This document shows, piece after piece, positions 15,611 to 24,599 of a DNA stretch of 64,000 nucleotides; position 1 is the first letter of the stretch, and each line of letters begins with the position of its first letter. Both the position numbers and the translations under genes were made by a program. The stretch spans positions 620,001 through 684,000 of the forward strand of contig JAYQSI010000016.1 of the NCBI GenBank assembly GCA_038146785.1, read 5' to 3'. Below the pieces are notes generated by a model. It saw only the letters and a program-made list of their open reading frames with translations. It was not told where the DNA came from and did no database searches. The DNA comes from VMDJ01 sp038146785 (GTDB lineage: Bacteria > Pseudomonadota > Gammaproteobacteria > Chromatiales > Chromatiaceae).

Positions 15611-16990
15611 TTGAGCAGTTTTCAGAACAACAAAATGACCTCAGCCGAGCGGCGTGCTGTCATTGGCTTGGCCGGTATTTATGGGTCACGCATGTTGGGT
15701 CTGTTCCTGATTTTGCCGGTCTTTGCGATCTTCGCCGAAACCCTCGAAGGGGCGACTCCGTGGCTAGCGGGTCTTGCGGTGGGTATCTATGGATTAACTC
15801 AGGCCTTGCTGCAGCTGCCGTTTGGATTCTTGTCAGATCGGATTGGTCGCAAGCCGGTGATCATCGGTGGCCTGATTCTGTTTGCGCTCGGTAGTGTGAT
15901 CGCGGCGATGTCGACGGATATCTTTTGGATCATCGTGGGTCGTGCTGTGCAGGGTAGTGGTGCAATTGCTGCAGCTGTGATGGCCTTGGCGTCTGATCTA
16001 ACGCGTGAAGAGCAACGAACCAAATCAATGGCGCTGATCGGCATGAGTATCGGCTCGGCATTTTTGCTCGCCATGATTTTTGGTCCGATGATCAGTAGCA
16101 CGATTGGTGTCAGCGGTATCTTTTGGCTGACAGCCTTATTGGCACTGATGGGTATGTTCATCATTCTGTTTGTCGTGCCATCTCCTCAAACCAGTCGTAC
16201 CCGCCGCGATGCGGTGCCGTTGCCGCAAATGGTTGGTCAGGTTTTACGCAATCCCGATTTGGTGCGCTTAGATGTCGGTATCTTTTCGCTGCATCTGGTT
16301 CTGACAGCCGTATTTTTGGTCATTCCCTTAGCGCTACGCGATGCAGGCTTGCCGCTGACTGAGCACACCTGGGTTTATCTGCCGGTGATGATCATTTCGA
16401 TTGTGTCGATGGTGCCGTTCATCATCCTTTCGGAAAAGAAGCGCCAGCTAAAACCGATCTTCTTAGGTGCGATTACCGTTCTGATTGGTACGCATTTGGT
16501 GATGGCACAACTGCCACCTTCTGAGAATGCATGGTTCATCACGCTGATCGTTTTCTTCACGGCCTTTAATTTGCTCGAAGCGACGCTTCCGTCGCTCGTG
16601 TCGAAAACCTCTCCAGCCGATGCCAAGGGGACTGCGATGGGTGTGTATTCGACCTCGCAATTCGCGGGTGCCTTTTTCGGTGGTCTGATCGGCGGCTGGG
16701 CGCATCAGCAGTGGGGTAATGCTGGGGTATTTGAATTCGCAGCGGTGATCTGCCTGATCTGGCTCGTGGTCGCCTCGGGCATGCGCAAACCGCGCCATAC
16801 CACCAGTCAGGTGCGAACTGTTCAGCTGGCCTCTGAGGCAGCCGCTAGCGAGCTCGCAGCGCAGCTTGAGGGCGTTGCTGGAGTGGAAGAGGCTGTGGTC
16901 ATCTACAGTGATGGAGTGGCCTATCTGAAGGTGGATAAACAGCGTCTCGATAGCGCCAGATTGGATGCAATTGTGGGCGCGACGGCGTAG
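15611..16990 (+). CDS. MFS transporter of the YajR type with C-terminal ferredoxin-like domain
   Basis: Proton-driven MFS efflux-type carrier of about 459 residues with twelve membrane segments. The N-terminal motif A, GFLSDRIGRKPVI, and the run GRAVQGSGAIAAAVMAL match E. coli YajR closely. After the last helix, about 65 residues form a soluble extension ending VVIYSDGVAYLKVDKQRL, corresponding to the YAM domain of YajR. I place the start at TTG 15611 because GCGGAG lies 7 bp upstream. An ATG eight codons later is the alternative. The natural substrate of YajR is not known. It sits between uvrA and ssb. Confidence 0.88.
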   Translation: MSSFQNNKMTSAERRAVIGLAGIYGSRMLGLFLILPVFAIFAETLEGATPWLAGLAVGIYGLTQALLQLPFGFLSDRIGRKPVIIGGLILFALGSVIAAMSTDIFWIIVGRAVQGSGAIAAAVMALASDLTREEQRTKSMALIGMSIGSAFLLAMIFGPMISSTIGVSGIFWLTALLALMGMFIILFVVPSPQTSRTRRDAVPLPQMVGQVLRNPDLVRLDVGIFSLHLVLTAVFLVIPLALRDAGLPLTEHTWVYLPVMIISIVSMVPFIILSEKKRQLKPIFLGAITVLIGTHLVMAQLPPSENAWFITLIVFFTAFNLLEATLPSLVSKTSPADAKGTAMGVYSTSQFAGAFFGGLIGGWAHQQWGNAGVFEFAAVICLIWLVVASGMRKPRHTTSQVRTVQLASEAAASELAAQLEGVAGVEEAVVIYSDGVAYLKVDKQRLDSARLDAIVGATA

Positions 16991-17041
16991 ACTGCGTAGA
17001 ACAAATTTATCGACGTTTTAGCGTCAATCAGGGGAGAACAC

Positions 17042-17497
17042 ATGGCGAGTCGCGGTATTAACAAGGTCATTTTGGTAGGTAACTTGGGTCAAGACCCAGA
17101 GGTTAAATACATGCCGAATGGCAATGCTGTGTGCAACATCACGGTTGCTACCTCTGAGTCATGGAAAGATAAAAACTCTGGTGAGATGCAAGAGCGTACC
17201 GAGTGGCACCGCGTGGTATTTTTTCGCCGCTTAGCTGAGATTGCAGGTGAGTACCTAAAGAAAGGTTCACAGGTTTATCTTGAAGGCCGTTTGCAAACCC
17301 GTAAGTGGCAAGACCAACAGGGTCAAGATCGTTACACCACTGAGATCATTGCGGACAACATGCAGATGTTAGGCGGCGGTGGTCGTAGTGGCGGTAGTGC
17401 AGAATTTGGCGGTGGCCAATCGAAAGGCGGCTCGCAATCAGCGCCTGCACCAGCATCTATGGATAACGGTTATACCGACGAAGATATTCCGTTCTAA
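17042..17497 (+). CDS. ssb: Single-stranded DNA-binding protein
   Basis: SSB protects single-stranded DNA in replication and repair and recruits partners through its tail. The product has 151 residues. It has an OB fold over residues 1-110 (starting MASRGINKVILVGNLGQDPE), a Gly/Ser/Gln-rich linker and the acidic tip DEDIPF, the interaction motif seen as DDDIPF in E. coli. A GGGGAGAAC ribosome-binding site precedes the ATG. The neighbourhood of uvrA and ssb is conserved in many gammaproteobacteria. Confidence 0.97.
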   Translation: MASRGINKVILVGNLGQDPEVKYMPNGNAVCNITVATSESWKDKNSGEMQERTEWHRVVFFRRLAEIAGEYLKKGSQVYLEGRLQTRKWQDQQGQDRYTTEIIADNMQMLGGGGRSGGSAEFGGGQSKGGSQSAPAPASMDNGYTDEDIPF

Positions 17498-17516
17498 TAA
17501 AACGATATCGAGAAAA

Positions 17517-17540
17517 AGCCCGGCTAAGCCGGGCTTTTTT
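17517..17540 (+). terminator. Intrinsic terminator after ssb
   Basis: AGCCCGGC (17517-17524) pairs with GCCGGGCT (17528-17535) around a TAA loop and runs into six T. The A run on the left side could let it also serve the convergent minus-strand genes. Confidence 0.94.
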
Positions 17541-17551
17541 ATGCGAGTGAG

Positions 17552-17689
17552 TTATGCGCAGGACGTCAACGTAGAAGAGACAAATAAACTGCCGGCGTAA
17601 TATTGATAAAGCACAAAAGCACCCGCAGTGAGTGCGGCTCCCAGTAACACCAGGCTAAGCGCTATCCATCGAGGTGTGGGCTTATCCAT
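17552..17689 (-). CDS. 45-residue single-span membrane peptide
   Basis: A short minus-strand frame starts with ATG GAT AAG CCC at 17689 and ends with TAA at 17552. It encodes MDKPTPRWIALSLVLLGAAL and continues to about residue 31 as one hydrophobic helix, then a polar tail ending SSTLTSCA. Its start overlaps the last 8 bases of the MFS gene (17682-17689), the usual geometry for translational coupling. It ends just before the ssb terminator. I do not recognise a family. It may be an accessory peptide of the transporter. Confidence 0.55.
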   Translation of the reverse strand: MDKPTPRWIALSLVLLGAALTAGAFVLYQYYAGSLFVSSTLTSCA

Positions 17690-18893
17690 GATGCTCATCC
17701 CATTGATGTGCTTCTTCTTTGATCGGTAAGTTCACTGCAGCAGCAAATAAAGCTAATCCAATCGCAATGAACCAAGCGAGATCATAAGAACCATTCAGAT
17801 CGTAGATTGATCCACCAAGCCAGCCGCCTAAAAAAGCGCCCACTTGATGCGACAAGAAAACAATTCCACCGAGCATCGCCATATGTTCAACACCAAAGAG
17901 TGAAGCCACTATGCCATTGGTTAATGGCACGGTACTTAACCACAGAAGTCCCATCATGGCGGCGAAGAGATAGACGGTGATTTCCGATAAAGGCATGACA
18001 AGTAAAAAGACGATCGCAATCATTCGGCTAAAGTAGATCGCAGAAAGTAGCTTGGGTTTGGCATAACGGCCACCAAGGACGCCGGCGAAGTATGAGCCAA
18101 AGATATTGAACAGTCCGATCAATGCCAAAGCAATCGAGCCCGACATAGCGCTTAAGCCATGACTTGTTAAGTAGCCGGGTAAATGTGTCGCGATAAACAA
18201 CACGTGAAAACCACAGACAAAAAAGCCTAAGCAAAGCAATTGAAAGGCACGAGAATTCAGAGCACTTTTTAAAACAAAGCGAGTTGAGTGAGTGACATTC
18301 GTTGGATTGGATGGATTGTTTTTTGATGCGCTAAAAATGAACGATAGAGGCAGGATGAATAAGCTCAACACACAAAGGATCATTAAGCTGTAGCTCCAGC
18401 CTTGATAATCGAGAAGCACAACAGATAAAGGCAATAAAACAAATTGACCTAAAGAGCCAACCGACATCGATACGCCAAGCGCGAAAGAACGTTTTTCCGC
18501 AGGCACCACTCGGCTTATCGCGCCAAAAATCACAGGGAAGGTGGTGCCGGCTAATCCAATACCAATCAACAAGCCTGAAGAGATGATGAGCATCGTAGAG
18601 GAATGACCTGTCGCCATACCCAGTAGGCCGAGGGCATACAGTAAGCCACCTACTAACATGACCGGCTTGGCACCTAATTTGTCAGCATAGTGACCAACAA
18701 CGGGTTGAGATAAGCCCCAGATTAAATTTTGTAGCGCAATGGCAAACCCAAAGGTTTCGCGACCCCAGCCATTATCGATCGACATAGGTACCAGGAAGAC
18801 ACCAAAGGCATGACGTATACCCAAAGTGATCGCCAGCATGAGCGAGCCAGCAGTCAGGATCCAAAAAGCCTTTTGGTTCAGCGCGTTATTCAT
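17682..18893 (-). CDS. MFS transporter, monocarboxylate/oxalate-type
   Basis: Carrier of 403 residues with about twelve membrane segments. The N-terminus ITLGIRHAFGVFLVPM and the loop GHYADKLGAKPVML are typical of the MFS branch containing oxalate/formate antiporters and monocarboxylate carriers. A second half begins after a short polar linker (SASKNNPSNPTNVT). Substrate cannot be told from sequence alone. It is followed by an overlapping 45-codon gene. Upstream lies 186 bp shared with the divergent DUF2927 gene. Confidence 0.8.
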   Translation of the reverse strand: MNNALNQKAFWILTAGSLMLAITLGIRHAFGVFLVPMSIDNGWGRETFGFAIALQNLIWGLSQPVVGHYADKLGAKPVMLVGGLLYALGLLGMATGHSSTMLIISSGLLIGIGLAGTTFPVIFGAISRVVPAEKRSFALGVSMSVGSLGQFVLLPLSVVLLDYQGWSYSLMILCVLSLFILPLSFIFSASKNNPSNPTNVTHSTRFVLKSALNSRAFQLLCLGFFVCGFHVLFIATHLPGYLTSHGLSAMSGSIALALIGLFNIFGSYFAGVLGGRYAKPKLLSAIYFSRMIAIVFLLVMPLSEITVYLFAAMMGLLWLSTVPLTNGIVASLFGVEHMAMLGGIVFLSHQVGAFLGGWLGGSIYDLNGSYDLAWFIAIGLALFAAAVNLPIKEEAHQWDEHHG

Positions 18894-19079
18894 GATGAAG
18901 AAGACTCAAAATTGAAAGGTCATTAACAGCGAAAGGCGAATGAGCGTCAAGAAAATAAACAAGCTGCAGGTATACCAGATTATTAGTATTTATTGATATG
19001 CAACTGTTTGTTGAAGTAACTGATTTAGGTGGCTACATTCGATATCAACCTAATGTCATAACTGAGTCCCTAATCAATT

Positions 19080-19904
19080 ATGAAGTCACCTCGCTGGCAA
19101 CACCGAACACTGATACTGCTATTGGCATGTTTGCTAACAGCGAGTGTTTTTGCCGCGACTCAGAAGAAGCTGCCGCATTGGCAAAATCCTAAATACATCG
19201 AACATGCCTTCCTCGATATCGCTATGCGTGGCGAGTACGAGCAAGTTCGTCCATTGATTCGTAAATGGCATCAGCCATTGCGTGTTTGGGTTAACAGCAC
19301 ATCGGGTGATGCAGAAGAACAACGCTGGTTGATTGCGATGCATTTCCATCATCTCAGTGAGATCACCAATCTGCCGGTGCACTTTGTACCGAATAAAGAA
19401 CAAGCCAACGTGAAGATTTTTTTCTCAGGCAATGAAGATCTTTATCCAACGGTTGCACGTGAGCTTTCGCCTGAGCGTTTGAACTATATGGATGACGCTG
19501 TTTGCATGGGCAGTATCCGATTCAATCGATGGTCAGAGATTACCGGTGGCACGGTTGTTATCCCTGTTGAGCGCGCACAATCTAAAGGTCGCTTTGTCCC
19601 TTGCATCGTAGAAGAGTTATCACAGATGCTGGGTTTGATTAACGATTCACATTTCGCTTATCCAACCGTGTTCAGTGATCGCACCTCAGATGAGTTTTTA
19701 ACCGGCTTGGATTACGTTCTGCTGCGATTGCTCTATCTTCCTGAGGTGCATGCAGGCATGACCATGCAGAAAGCGATGCCTATCTTGCGTGAACGTTTAC
19801 GTGTTTGGGAAAGAAACGGCACCATTGCTCAGGCGCAAAAATCGATTCAACGTGGCCGCTTGTATGCCTTGCTGAATGAATCGAGTGAGTTAGTTACTCA
19901 GTAA
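19080..19904 (+). CDS. Secreted DUF2927-family protein
   Basis: The 274-residue product has a signal peptide: a basic start (MKSPRWQHR), hydrophobic core LILLLACLLTASV and an AFAATQ-like cleavage region near residue 25. The mature part contains VEELSQMLGLINDS followed by the FSDRTSDEFLTGLDYVLLRLLY segment, which I associate with DUF2927. The function is unknown. The EEL motif resembles part of a metalloprotease helix without the HExxH His. It ends 11 bp inside the convergent rsmA gene. It is probably periplasmic or secreted. Confidence 0.72.
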   Translation: MKSPRWQHRTLILLLACLLTASVFAATQKKLPHWQNPKYIEHAFLDIAMRGEYEQVRPLIRKWHQPLRVWVNSTSGDAEEQRWLIAMHFHHLSEITNLPVHFVPNKEQANVKIFFSGNEDLYPTVARELSPERLNYMDDAVCMGSIRFNRWSEITGGTVVIPVERAQSKGRFVPCIVEELSQMLGLINDSHFAYPTVFSDRTSDEFLTGLDYVLLRLLYLPEVHAGMTMQKAMPILRERLRVWERNGTIAQAQKSIQRGRLYALLNESSELVTQ

Positions 19905-20679
19905 TCCCTGCGGCTTCCGCTAGGGTTTGGAAATCTTCCACAGATAATGTTTCAGCTCGAGCAGATGGGTTAATGCCCAAAGCTTCTATCGCTTCACCTT
20001 CTAAAATTCCCTTCAGGTTATTTCGCAGTGTTTTACGACGTTGCTCAAAACACTGTTTAACAATCTTGGCAAAAGCCGCGTGATGCGTGATCACGATCTG
20101 ATCATCTGGCTTAGGGACTAATCGAACAATACTTGAGTCGACTTTTGGGGGTGGGTCAAAAGCACCCGGTCCAATATCAAACAGATGAGTCACATCACAA
20201 TAGGCTTGCAGCATCACGGATAAGCGACCGTAGGTTTTAGAACCTGGGCCAGCAGCCATCCGATCAACAACTTCTTTCTGCAACATAAAGTGCATGTCTT
20301 TAATCGCAGCGCGTGATTCAAGTACGTGAAATAGAATCGGTGTTGAGATGTTATAGGGCAGATTGCCAACTAAACGCAGAGGACGTTCATCATGACGCAG
20401 CGTACTGAAATCAAACTTCAGTGCATCTGCATTGGTTAGATTAACTTTGCCTACCGGAGAGCAGGTTCGTTCAACGATAGGAATTAGATCGCGATCGACC
20501 TCAATCGCATCCATCTCGCCGACAACACGCAATAATGGGATCGTTAACGCAGCTTGGCCGGGGCCAATCTCGACCATGTGATCGCCTGCTTGTGGATCAA
20601 TCACATCAACGATGCGCTGGATGACGCTCGCGTCATGTAAAAAGTTTTGGCCGAAGCGTTTTTTGGCGCGATGAGACAC
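19894..20679 (-). CDS. rsmA: 16S rRNA dimethyladenosine transferase RsmA (KsgA)
   Basis: Dimethylates A1518 and A1519 of 16S rRNA late in 30S assembly. The product has 261 residues, against 273 in E. coli. It begins near RAKKRFGQNFLHD, has the SAM-binding motif EIGPGQAALT near residues 38-47 and the catalytic NLPYNIS motif near residues 106-112. It overlaps the convergent DUF2927 gene by 11 bp at its 3' end. Here it is not next to pdxA or apaG. Confidence 0.96.
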   Translation of the reverse strand: MSHRAKKRFGQNFLHDASVIQRIVDVIDPQAGDHMVEIGPGQAALTIPLLRVVGEMDAIEVDRDLIPIVERTCSPVGKVNLTNADALKFDFSTLRHDERPLRLVGNLPYNISTPILFHVLESRAAIKDMHFMLQKEVVDRMAAGPGSKTYGRLSVMLQAYCDVTHLFDIGPGAFDPPPKVDSSIVRLVPKPDDQIVITHHAAFAKIVKQCFEQRRKTLRNNLKGILEGEAIEALGINPSARAETLSVEDFQTLAEAAGITE

Positions 20680-20720
20680 TGAGATTTCTTCGTTAAGAAT
20701 GAATAGCCATTATGAAGCAA

Positions 20721-21605
20721 CTAGCTTTTGCGTTTAAGTACTAGATAAACACCCAGGACCGTAATACCAACACCTAATAATGCTTCCAGTGTGAATTGCT
20801 CATCAAATAACAGCCAAGCTTCGAGAGCTGTTGTGGGTGGCACGAGATAAAAGTAGCTAGCCACTTTCGACGATTCGCCTTCACGAATCATAAACAGCAG
20901 CAACAAGATGGCGCTCACAGATAAACCAAGCACCAACCAAGCCAGCGACAAGATTAACGGTAGCTGCCAATCGACCTCACCGGTTTCGAATTGCCAGGTC
21001 AGCAAGCCCATCACTACCGCAGTCGCCAGATATTGATAAAAAGAGCCGCTGAGTAGATCGGTGCCGGCGCCAAAGTGTTTCTGATACAGGGTGCCAAGTG
21101 AGATGGCGAACAAAGCAACGAACACGGCAAGCAGTGCCCAAGGGTCGATGGTGCTAAAGCCGAGTCGACCGTTGCCATCTAACACGATGGTGATGCCCAC
21201 AATGCCGAGCACAAGACCAAGCCACTGAAGGCTGCGTAATTGCTCTTTTCCGCTGCCCCAAGTGATCAGGGCGGTCAGTAGGGGTTGCAGCCCCACAATG
21301 AGTGCTGTGAGGCCGGCGGGCATGTCGAGTTTGATCGCGGCAAAGACCCCGCCGAGGTAGCCAGCATGAATCAACAGGCCGACGACTAGCTGGTGTCCTT
21401 TCTGAGACAGGGTGAGTGGTTTGGCGTTGAATAGGCGAATCAGGAGCGCGAAAGCAGCCAGATTGAGCAACATGCGATAGAACAGCACATTGAAGGGCTC
21501 GATATACGGCAGGGCGTATTTGGCGCCAATAAAGCCGGTGCTCCACAGCAGCACAAACAGCAGGGGCACAAGGGCGATCAGGCGGGGATGGAGCGTGCGT
21601 GGCAT
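20721..21605 (-). CDS. EamA/DMT-family permease
   Basis: Inner-membrane protein with about ten hydrophobic helices forming two EamA repeats. From the ATG at 21605 it has 294 residues, beginning MPRTLHPRLIALVPLLFVLL. The open frame extends 23 codons upstream to 21674, but the extension is polar and unlike the family. Typical motifs are STGFIGAKYALPYIEP in helix 1 and SKVASYFYLVPPTTALEAWL near the end. The substrate is unknown. It is divergent from miaB. Confidence 0.82.
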   Translation of the reverse strand: MPRTLHPRLIALVPLLFVLLWSTGFIGAKYALPYIEPFNVLFYRMLLNLAAFALLIRLFNAKPLTLSQKGHQLVVGLLIHAGYLGGVFAAIKLDMPAGLTALIVGLQPLLTALITWGSGKEQLRSLQWLGLVLGIVGITIVLDGNGRLGFSTIDPWALLAVFVALFAISLGTLYQKHFGAGTDLLSGSFYQYLATAVVMGLLTWQFETGEVDWQLPLILSLAWLVLGLSVSAILLLLFMIREGESSKVASYFYLVPPTTALEAWLLFDEQFTLEALLGVGITVLGVYLVLKRKS

Positions 21606-21793
21606 CAATGAATTCTGGCTAGATTTCGCCCCACTATAGGCTGTGCGAGATGCGGATAAAACATTTCTACGCATCTTCTTGATCTTGTTATAAAAATATC
21701 ACCTAAAACAAGGGCTTAATTGGCAGAAGCTCGTGCATTTAGAATAGGCTCAGCGTAGAATCGCGACCCCTTACAAATCAAGCCGGGACGGGC

Positions 21794-23137
21794 ATGGCAG
21801 GCAAAGTTTTTATTAAGACCTTCGGGTGTCAGATGAATGAGTACGACTCGCAGAAAATGCGTGATGTGCTGCATGAGTCACATGGCCTTGAAGAGACCGA
21901 TCAAGCGGAAGACGCGGATGTCTTGCTGCTGAACACCTGCTCGATCCGTGAAAAGGCCCAAGAAAAGGTTTTCTCACTGCTTGGCCAATGGCGTCCTTGG
22001 AAAGAAAAGAATCCAAACCTGATCATCGGTGTTGGCGGCTGTGTGGCTAGCCAAGAGGGTGATGCGATCCGTCAGCGTGCGCCTTATGTTGATTTGGTGT
22101 TTGGTCCACAGACCTTGCACCGTTTGCCTGAGATGCTGAATGCTGCCAAAGCCAATGAGCCGGTAGTGGATATCAGCTTCCCTGAGATCGAGAAGTTTGA
22201 TCGATTGCCAGAGCCGCGTTCAGAAGGTCCAACTGCCTTTGTGTCGATCATGGAAGGTTGTTCTAAGTACTGTACTTTCTGTGTTGTGCCTTATACCCGT
22301 GGTACCGAGATCAGTCGTCCGTTTGATGATGTGATCACCGAGGTGGCGCAGCTTGCTGCACAAGGTGTGCGTGAAGTGAATCTGCTCGGTCAAAACGTGA
22401 ATGCATATCGCGGTCAGATGGAAGATGGCGAGATCGCAGATCTTGCCTTGTTGATTCGTTATGTTGCGGCTATTGAAGGTATCGAGCGTATTCGTTACAC
22501 CACCTCACATCCGGTGGAGTTCTCAGATTCTTTGATCGAAGCTTATGCTGATGTGCCTGAGCTTGTTGATCACTTGCACCTGCCAGTACAGTCAGGCTCT
22601 GACCGCATCTTGATGCAGATGAAGCGTGGTCACAGTGCGTTTGAATACAAACAAAAAATTAAAAAGCTGCGCGAGATTCGTCCGAACATCAGCATGTCAT
22701 CGGACTTCATTATTGGTTTCCCAGGTGAAACCGATGCGGACTTTGAACACACCATGAGTTTGATTGAAGAGATTGGTTTTGATCATTCATTCAGCTTTAT
22801 CTACAGCCGTCGTCCAGGTACACCTGCAGCTGAACTGCCAGATGATGTGCCGCATGATGTAAAGCAAGCTCGCTTAGCGCGTTTGCAGCACGTGATTAAT
22901 AACAGCACGCAGCAGATCTCTCGTGAGATGGTTGGTACCGTGCAGCGTATTTTGGTGGATCGTCCATCGCGTAAAGATGAGTCTGAGATGTCAGGTCGTA
23001 CCGAAAATAATCGCGTGGTGAATTTCAAAGGTCCTGCGTCGTTGATTGGCGAGTTTGTTGATGTGCAGATTACTGAAGCCTTTACCAATTCATTACGCGG
23101 TGAGCTTGTGACTGAAAAGGTAGCTGCTGCCCAATGA
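21794..23137 (+). CDS. miaB: tRNA-2-methylthio-N6-dimethylallyladenosine synthase MiaB
   Basis: Radical SAM methylthiotransferase acting on A37 of tRNA. The product has 447 residues. The N-terminal domain has three cysteines in TFGCQMNEYDS, NTCSIREKA and GGCVASQ, which bind the auxiliary 4Fe4S cluster. The radical SAM motif is CSKYCTFCVVPYTRG. The C-terminal about 65 residues form a TRAM domain. The last four bases overlap phoH (ATGA), beginning the classic miaB-ybeZYX-lnt operon. Confidence 0.97.
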   Translation: MAGKVFIKTFGCQMNEYDSQKMRDVLHESHGLEETDQAEDADVLLLNTCSIREKAQEKVFSLLGQWRPWKEKNPNLIIGVGGCVASQEGDAIRQRAPYVDLVFGPQTLHRLPEMLNAAKANEPVVDISFPEIEKFDRLPEPRSEGPTAFVSIMEGCSKYCTFCVVPYTRGTEISRPFDDVITEVAQLAAQGVREVNLLGQNVNAYRGQMEDGEIADLALLIRYVAAIEGIERIRYTTSHPVEFSDSLIEAYADVPELVDHLHLPVQSGSDRILMQMKRGHSAFEYKQKIKKLREIRPNISMSSDFIIGFPGETDADFEHTMSLIEEIGFDHSFSFIYSRRPGTPAAELPDDVPHDVKQARLARLQHVINNSTQQISREMVGTVQRILVDRPSRKDESEMSGRTENNRVVNFKGPASLIGEFVDVQITEAFTNSLRGELVTEKVAAAQ

Positions 23138-24117
23138 GTGCTGCAGAACAAACTGTCGAGTTCTTACTCGAGCCCGAAGATAACCAACGCTTACGTAATG
23201 TCTGTGGTCAGCTAGATGAAAATCTGCGCCAGATTGAGCGTCGCATGGGCGTTGAAATCAGTAATCGCGGTAACTTCTTTAAAGTCGAAGGCGCGCCGGG
23301 ATCGGTAGATGCTGTTGCTGAGATCTTGCGTGATCTTTACGAGCTCAGTGAAAAGGAAGTGATCACCCCAGCTAATGTCCATCTGCATCTGCAAGAGTCA
23401 GGTATGGATGATGTGCCTGCGCATGAGCCAGAAGTGCCAGAGACGGTGATAAAGACACGTCGCGGCATGGTGCGTCCTCGTGGCGGCTCGCAAGCGGTGT
23501 ATGTGAACCGTGTCATGACACATGACATCAACTTCGGTATCGGTCCTGCGGGTACCGGTAAAACGTATTTGGCCGTTGCTTGTGCAGTTGATGCACTTGA
23601 GCGTGATCAGATACGCCGTATTTTGTTGGTGCGTCCTGCGGTTGAAGCGGGGGAGCGTTTAGGTTTCTTGCCGGGTGATCTTTCACAAAAGATCGATCCG
23701 TATCTGCGCCCTTTATATGACGCGCTGTACGAGATGCTTGGCTTTGAGCGCGTGAATAAATTGATCGAGCGTAATGTGATTGAAGTGGCGCCATTAGCCT
23801 ACATGCGCGGACGTACATTGAACGAAGCGTTCATTATTTTGGATGAAGCGCAGAACACTACGCCTGAGCAAATGAAGATGTTCCTTACCCGTTTGGGATT
23901 TGGCTCCACCGCGGTGATTACCGGTGACGTAACGCAAATCGACTTGCCGCGTGGTACGCGTTCAGGTCTTAAGCAAGCGATGGACATTCTGCAGGATGTT
24001 GATGGCTTGAGCTTTACCTTCTTCAACTCAAAAGATGTGGTGCGTCACTCGCTAGTGCAAAAGGTCGTGCAGGCTTATGACAAGTTTGAGCGCAATCAAG
24101 AGAAGAAAGACGCATGA
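23134..24117 (+). CDS. ybeZ: PhoH-like ATPase (YbeZ)
   Basis: PhoH family ATPase, 327 residues. Walker A is GPAGTGKT at 137-144. Walker B is FIILDEAQNTTP near residue 230. A KH-like N-terminal region covers roughly residues 10-70. YbeZ is thought to work with the RNase YbeY in rRNA processing. It overlaps both miaB and ybeY by 4 bp, so the three are translationally coupled. Confidence 0.95.
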   Translation: MSAAEQTVEFLLEPEDNQRLRNVCGQLDENLRQIERRMGVEISNRGNFFKVEGAPGSVDAVAEILRDLYELSEKEVITPANVHLHLQESGMDDVPAHEPEVPETVIKTRRGMVRPRGGSQAVYVNRVMTHDINFGIGPAGTGKTYLAVACAVDALERDQIRRILLVRPAVEAGERLGFLPGDLSQKIDPYLRPLYDALYEMLGFERVNKLIERNVIEVAPLAYMRGRTLNEAFIILDEAQNTTPEQMKMFLTRLGFGSTAVITGDVTQIDLPRGTRSGLKQAMDILQDVDGLSFTFFNSKDVVRHSLVQKVVQAYDKFERNQEKKDA

Positions 24118-24566
24118 GTCTGGATGTCGACGTACAGTTTGGTATCGAGGGCGAAGATATACCGCCTGCGTCAGCGTTTCGTATTTGGGCGCAAGCTGCG
24201 ATGGAAGACGATGATCAGACCTCGAGTTTAGCGATTCGTGTGGTCGATGCGGCTGAGAGCCAAGAGCTTAACCGCACCTATCGTGACAAAGACAAACCTA
24301 CCAATGTGTTGTCATTTCCTTTCGATTTACCCCCTGAGATTGAAGAATCTCATTTGGGTGATTTGGCAATTTGTGCTGAAGTAGTCGCTGAGGAAGCTCA
24401 AGAGCAAGGGAAACCCCTAGCTGCTCATTGGGCGCATATGGTGGTACATGGTGTTTTACATCTTCGTGGTTTCGATCACATTGAGGATGCAGACGCTGAC
24501 ATCATGGAAGAAAAGGAGCGCGTTATCCTAGATGGCTTAGGTATCTCTGATCCCTATGCTGGCTGA
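24114..24566 (+). CDS. ybeY: Endoribonuclease YbeY
   Basis: Zinc-dependent RNase for 16S rRNA 3'-end maturation and ribosome quality control. The product has 150 residues, against 155 in E. coli. The metal motif HGVLHLRGFDH places the three histidines at 112, 116 and 122. The upstream conserved TNVLSFPFD and LGDLAIC segments are present. The start overlaps the ybeZ stop by 4 bp. Confidence 0.96.
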   Translation: MSLDVDVQFGIEGEDIPPASAFRIWAQAAMEDDDQTSSLAIRVVDAAESQELNRTYRDKDKPTNVLSFPFDLPPEIEESHLGDLAICAEVVAEEAQEQGKPLAAHWAHMVVHGVLHLRGFDHIEDADADIMEEKERVILDGLGISDPYAG

Positions 24567-24599
24567 AAAACGCACGTGTTTAACTATGCATAAGATTTT

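Noticed and set aside
15562..15894. 110-codon plus-strand frame starting upstream of the MFS gene
   Set aside because: It overlaps the YajR-like gene in another frame. Cys/Trp-rich shadow composition.
18998..19192. 64-codon frame upstream of the DUF2927 gene
   Set aside because: It overlaps the secretion-signal region of the real gene in another frame, has no ribosome-binding site and no recognisable composition.
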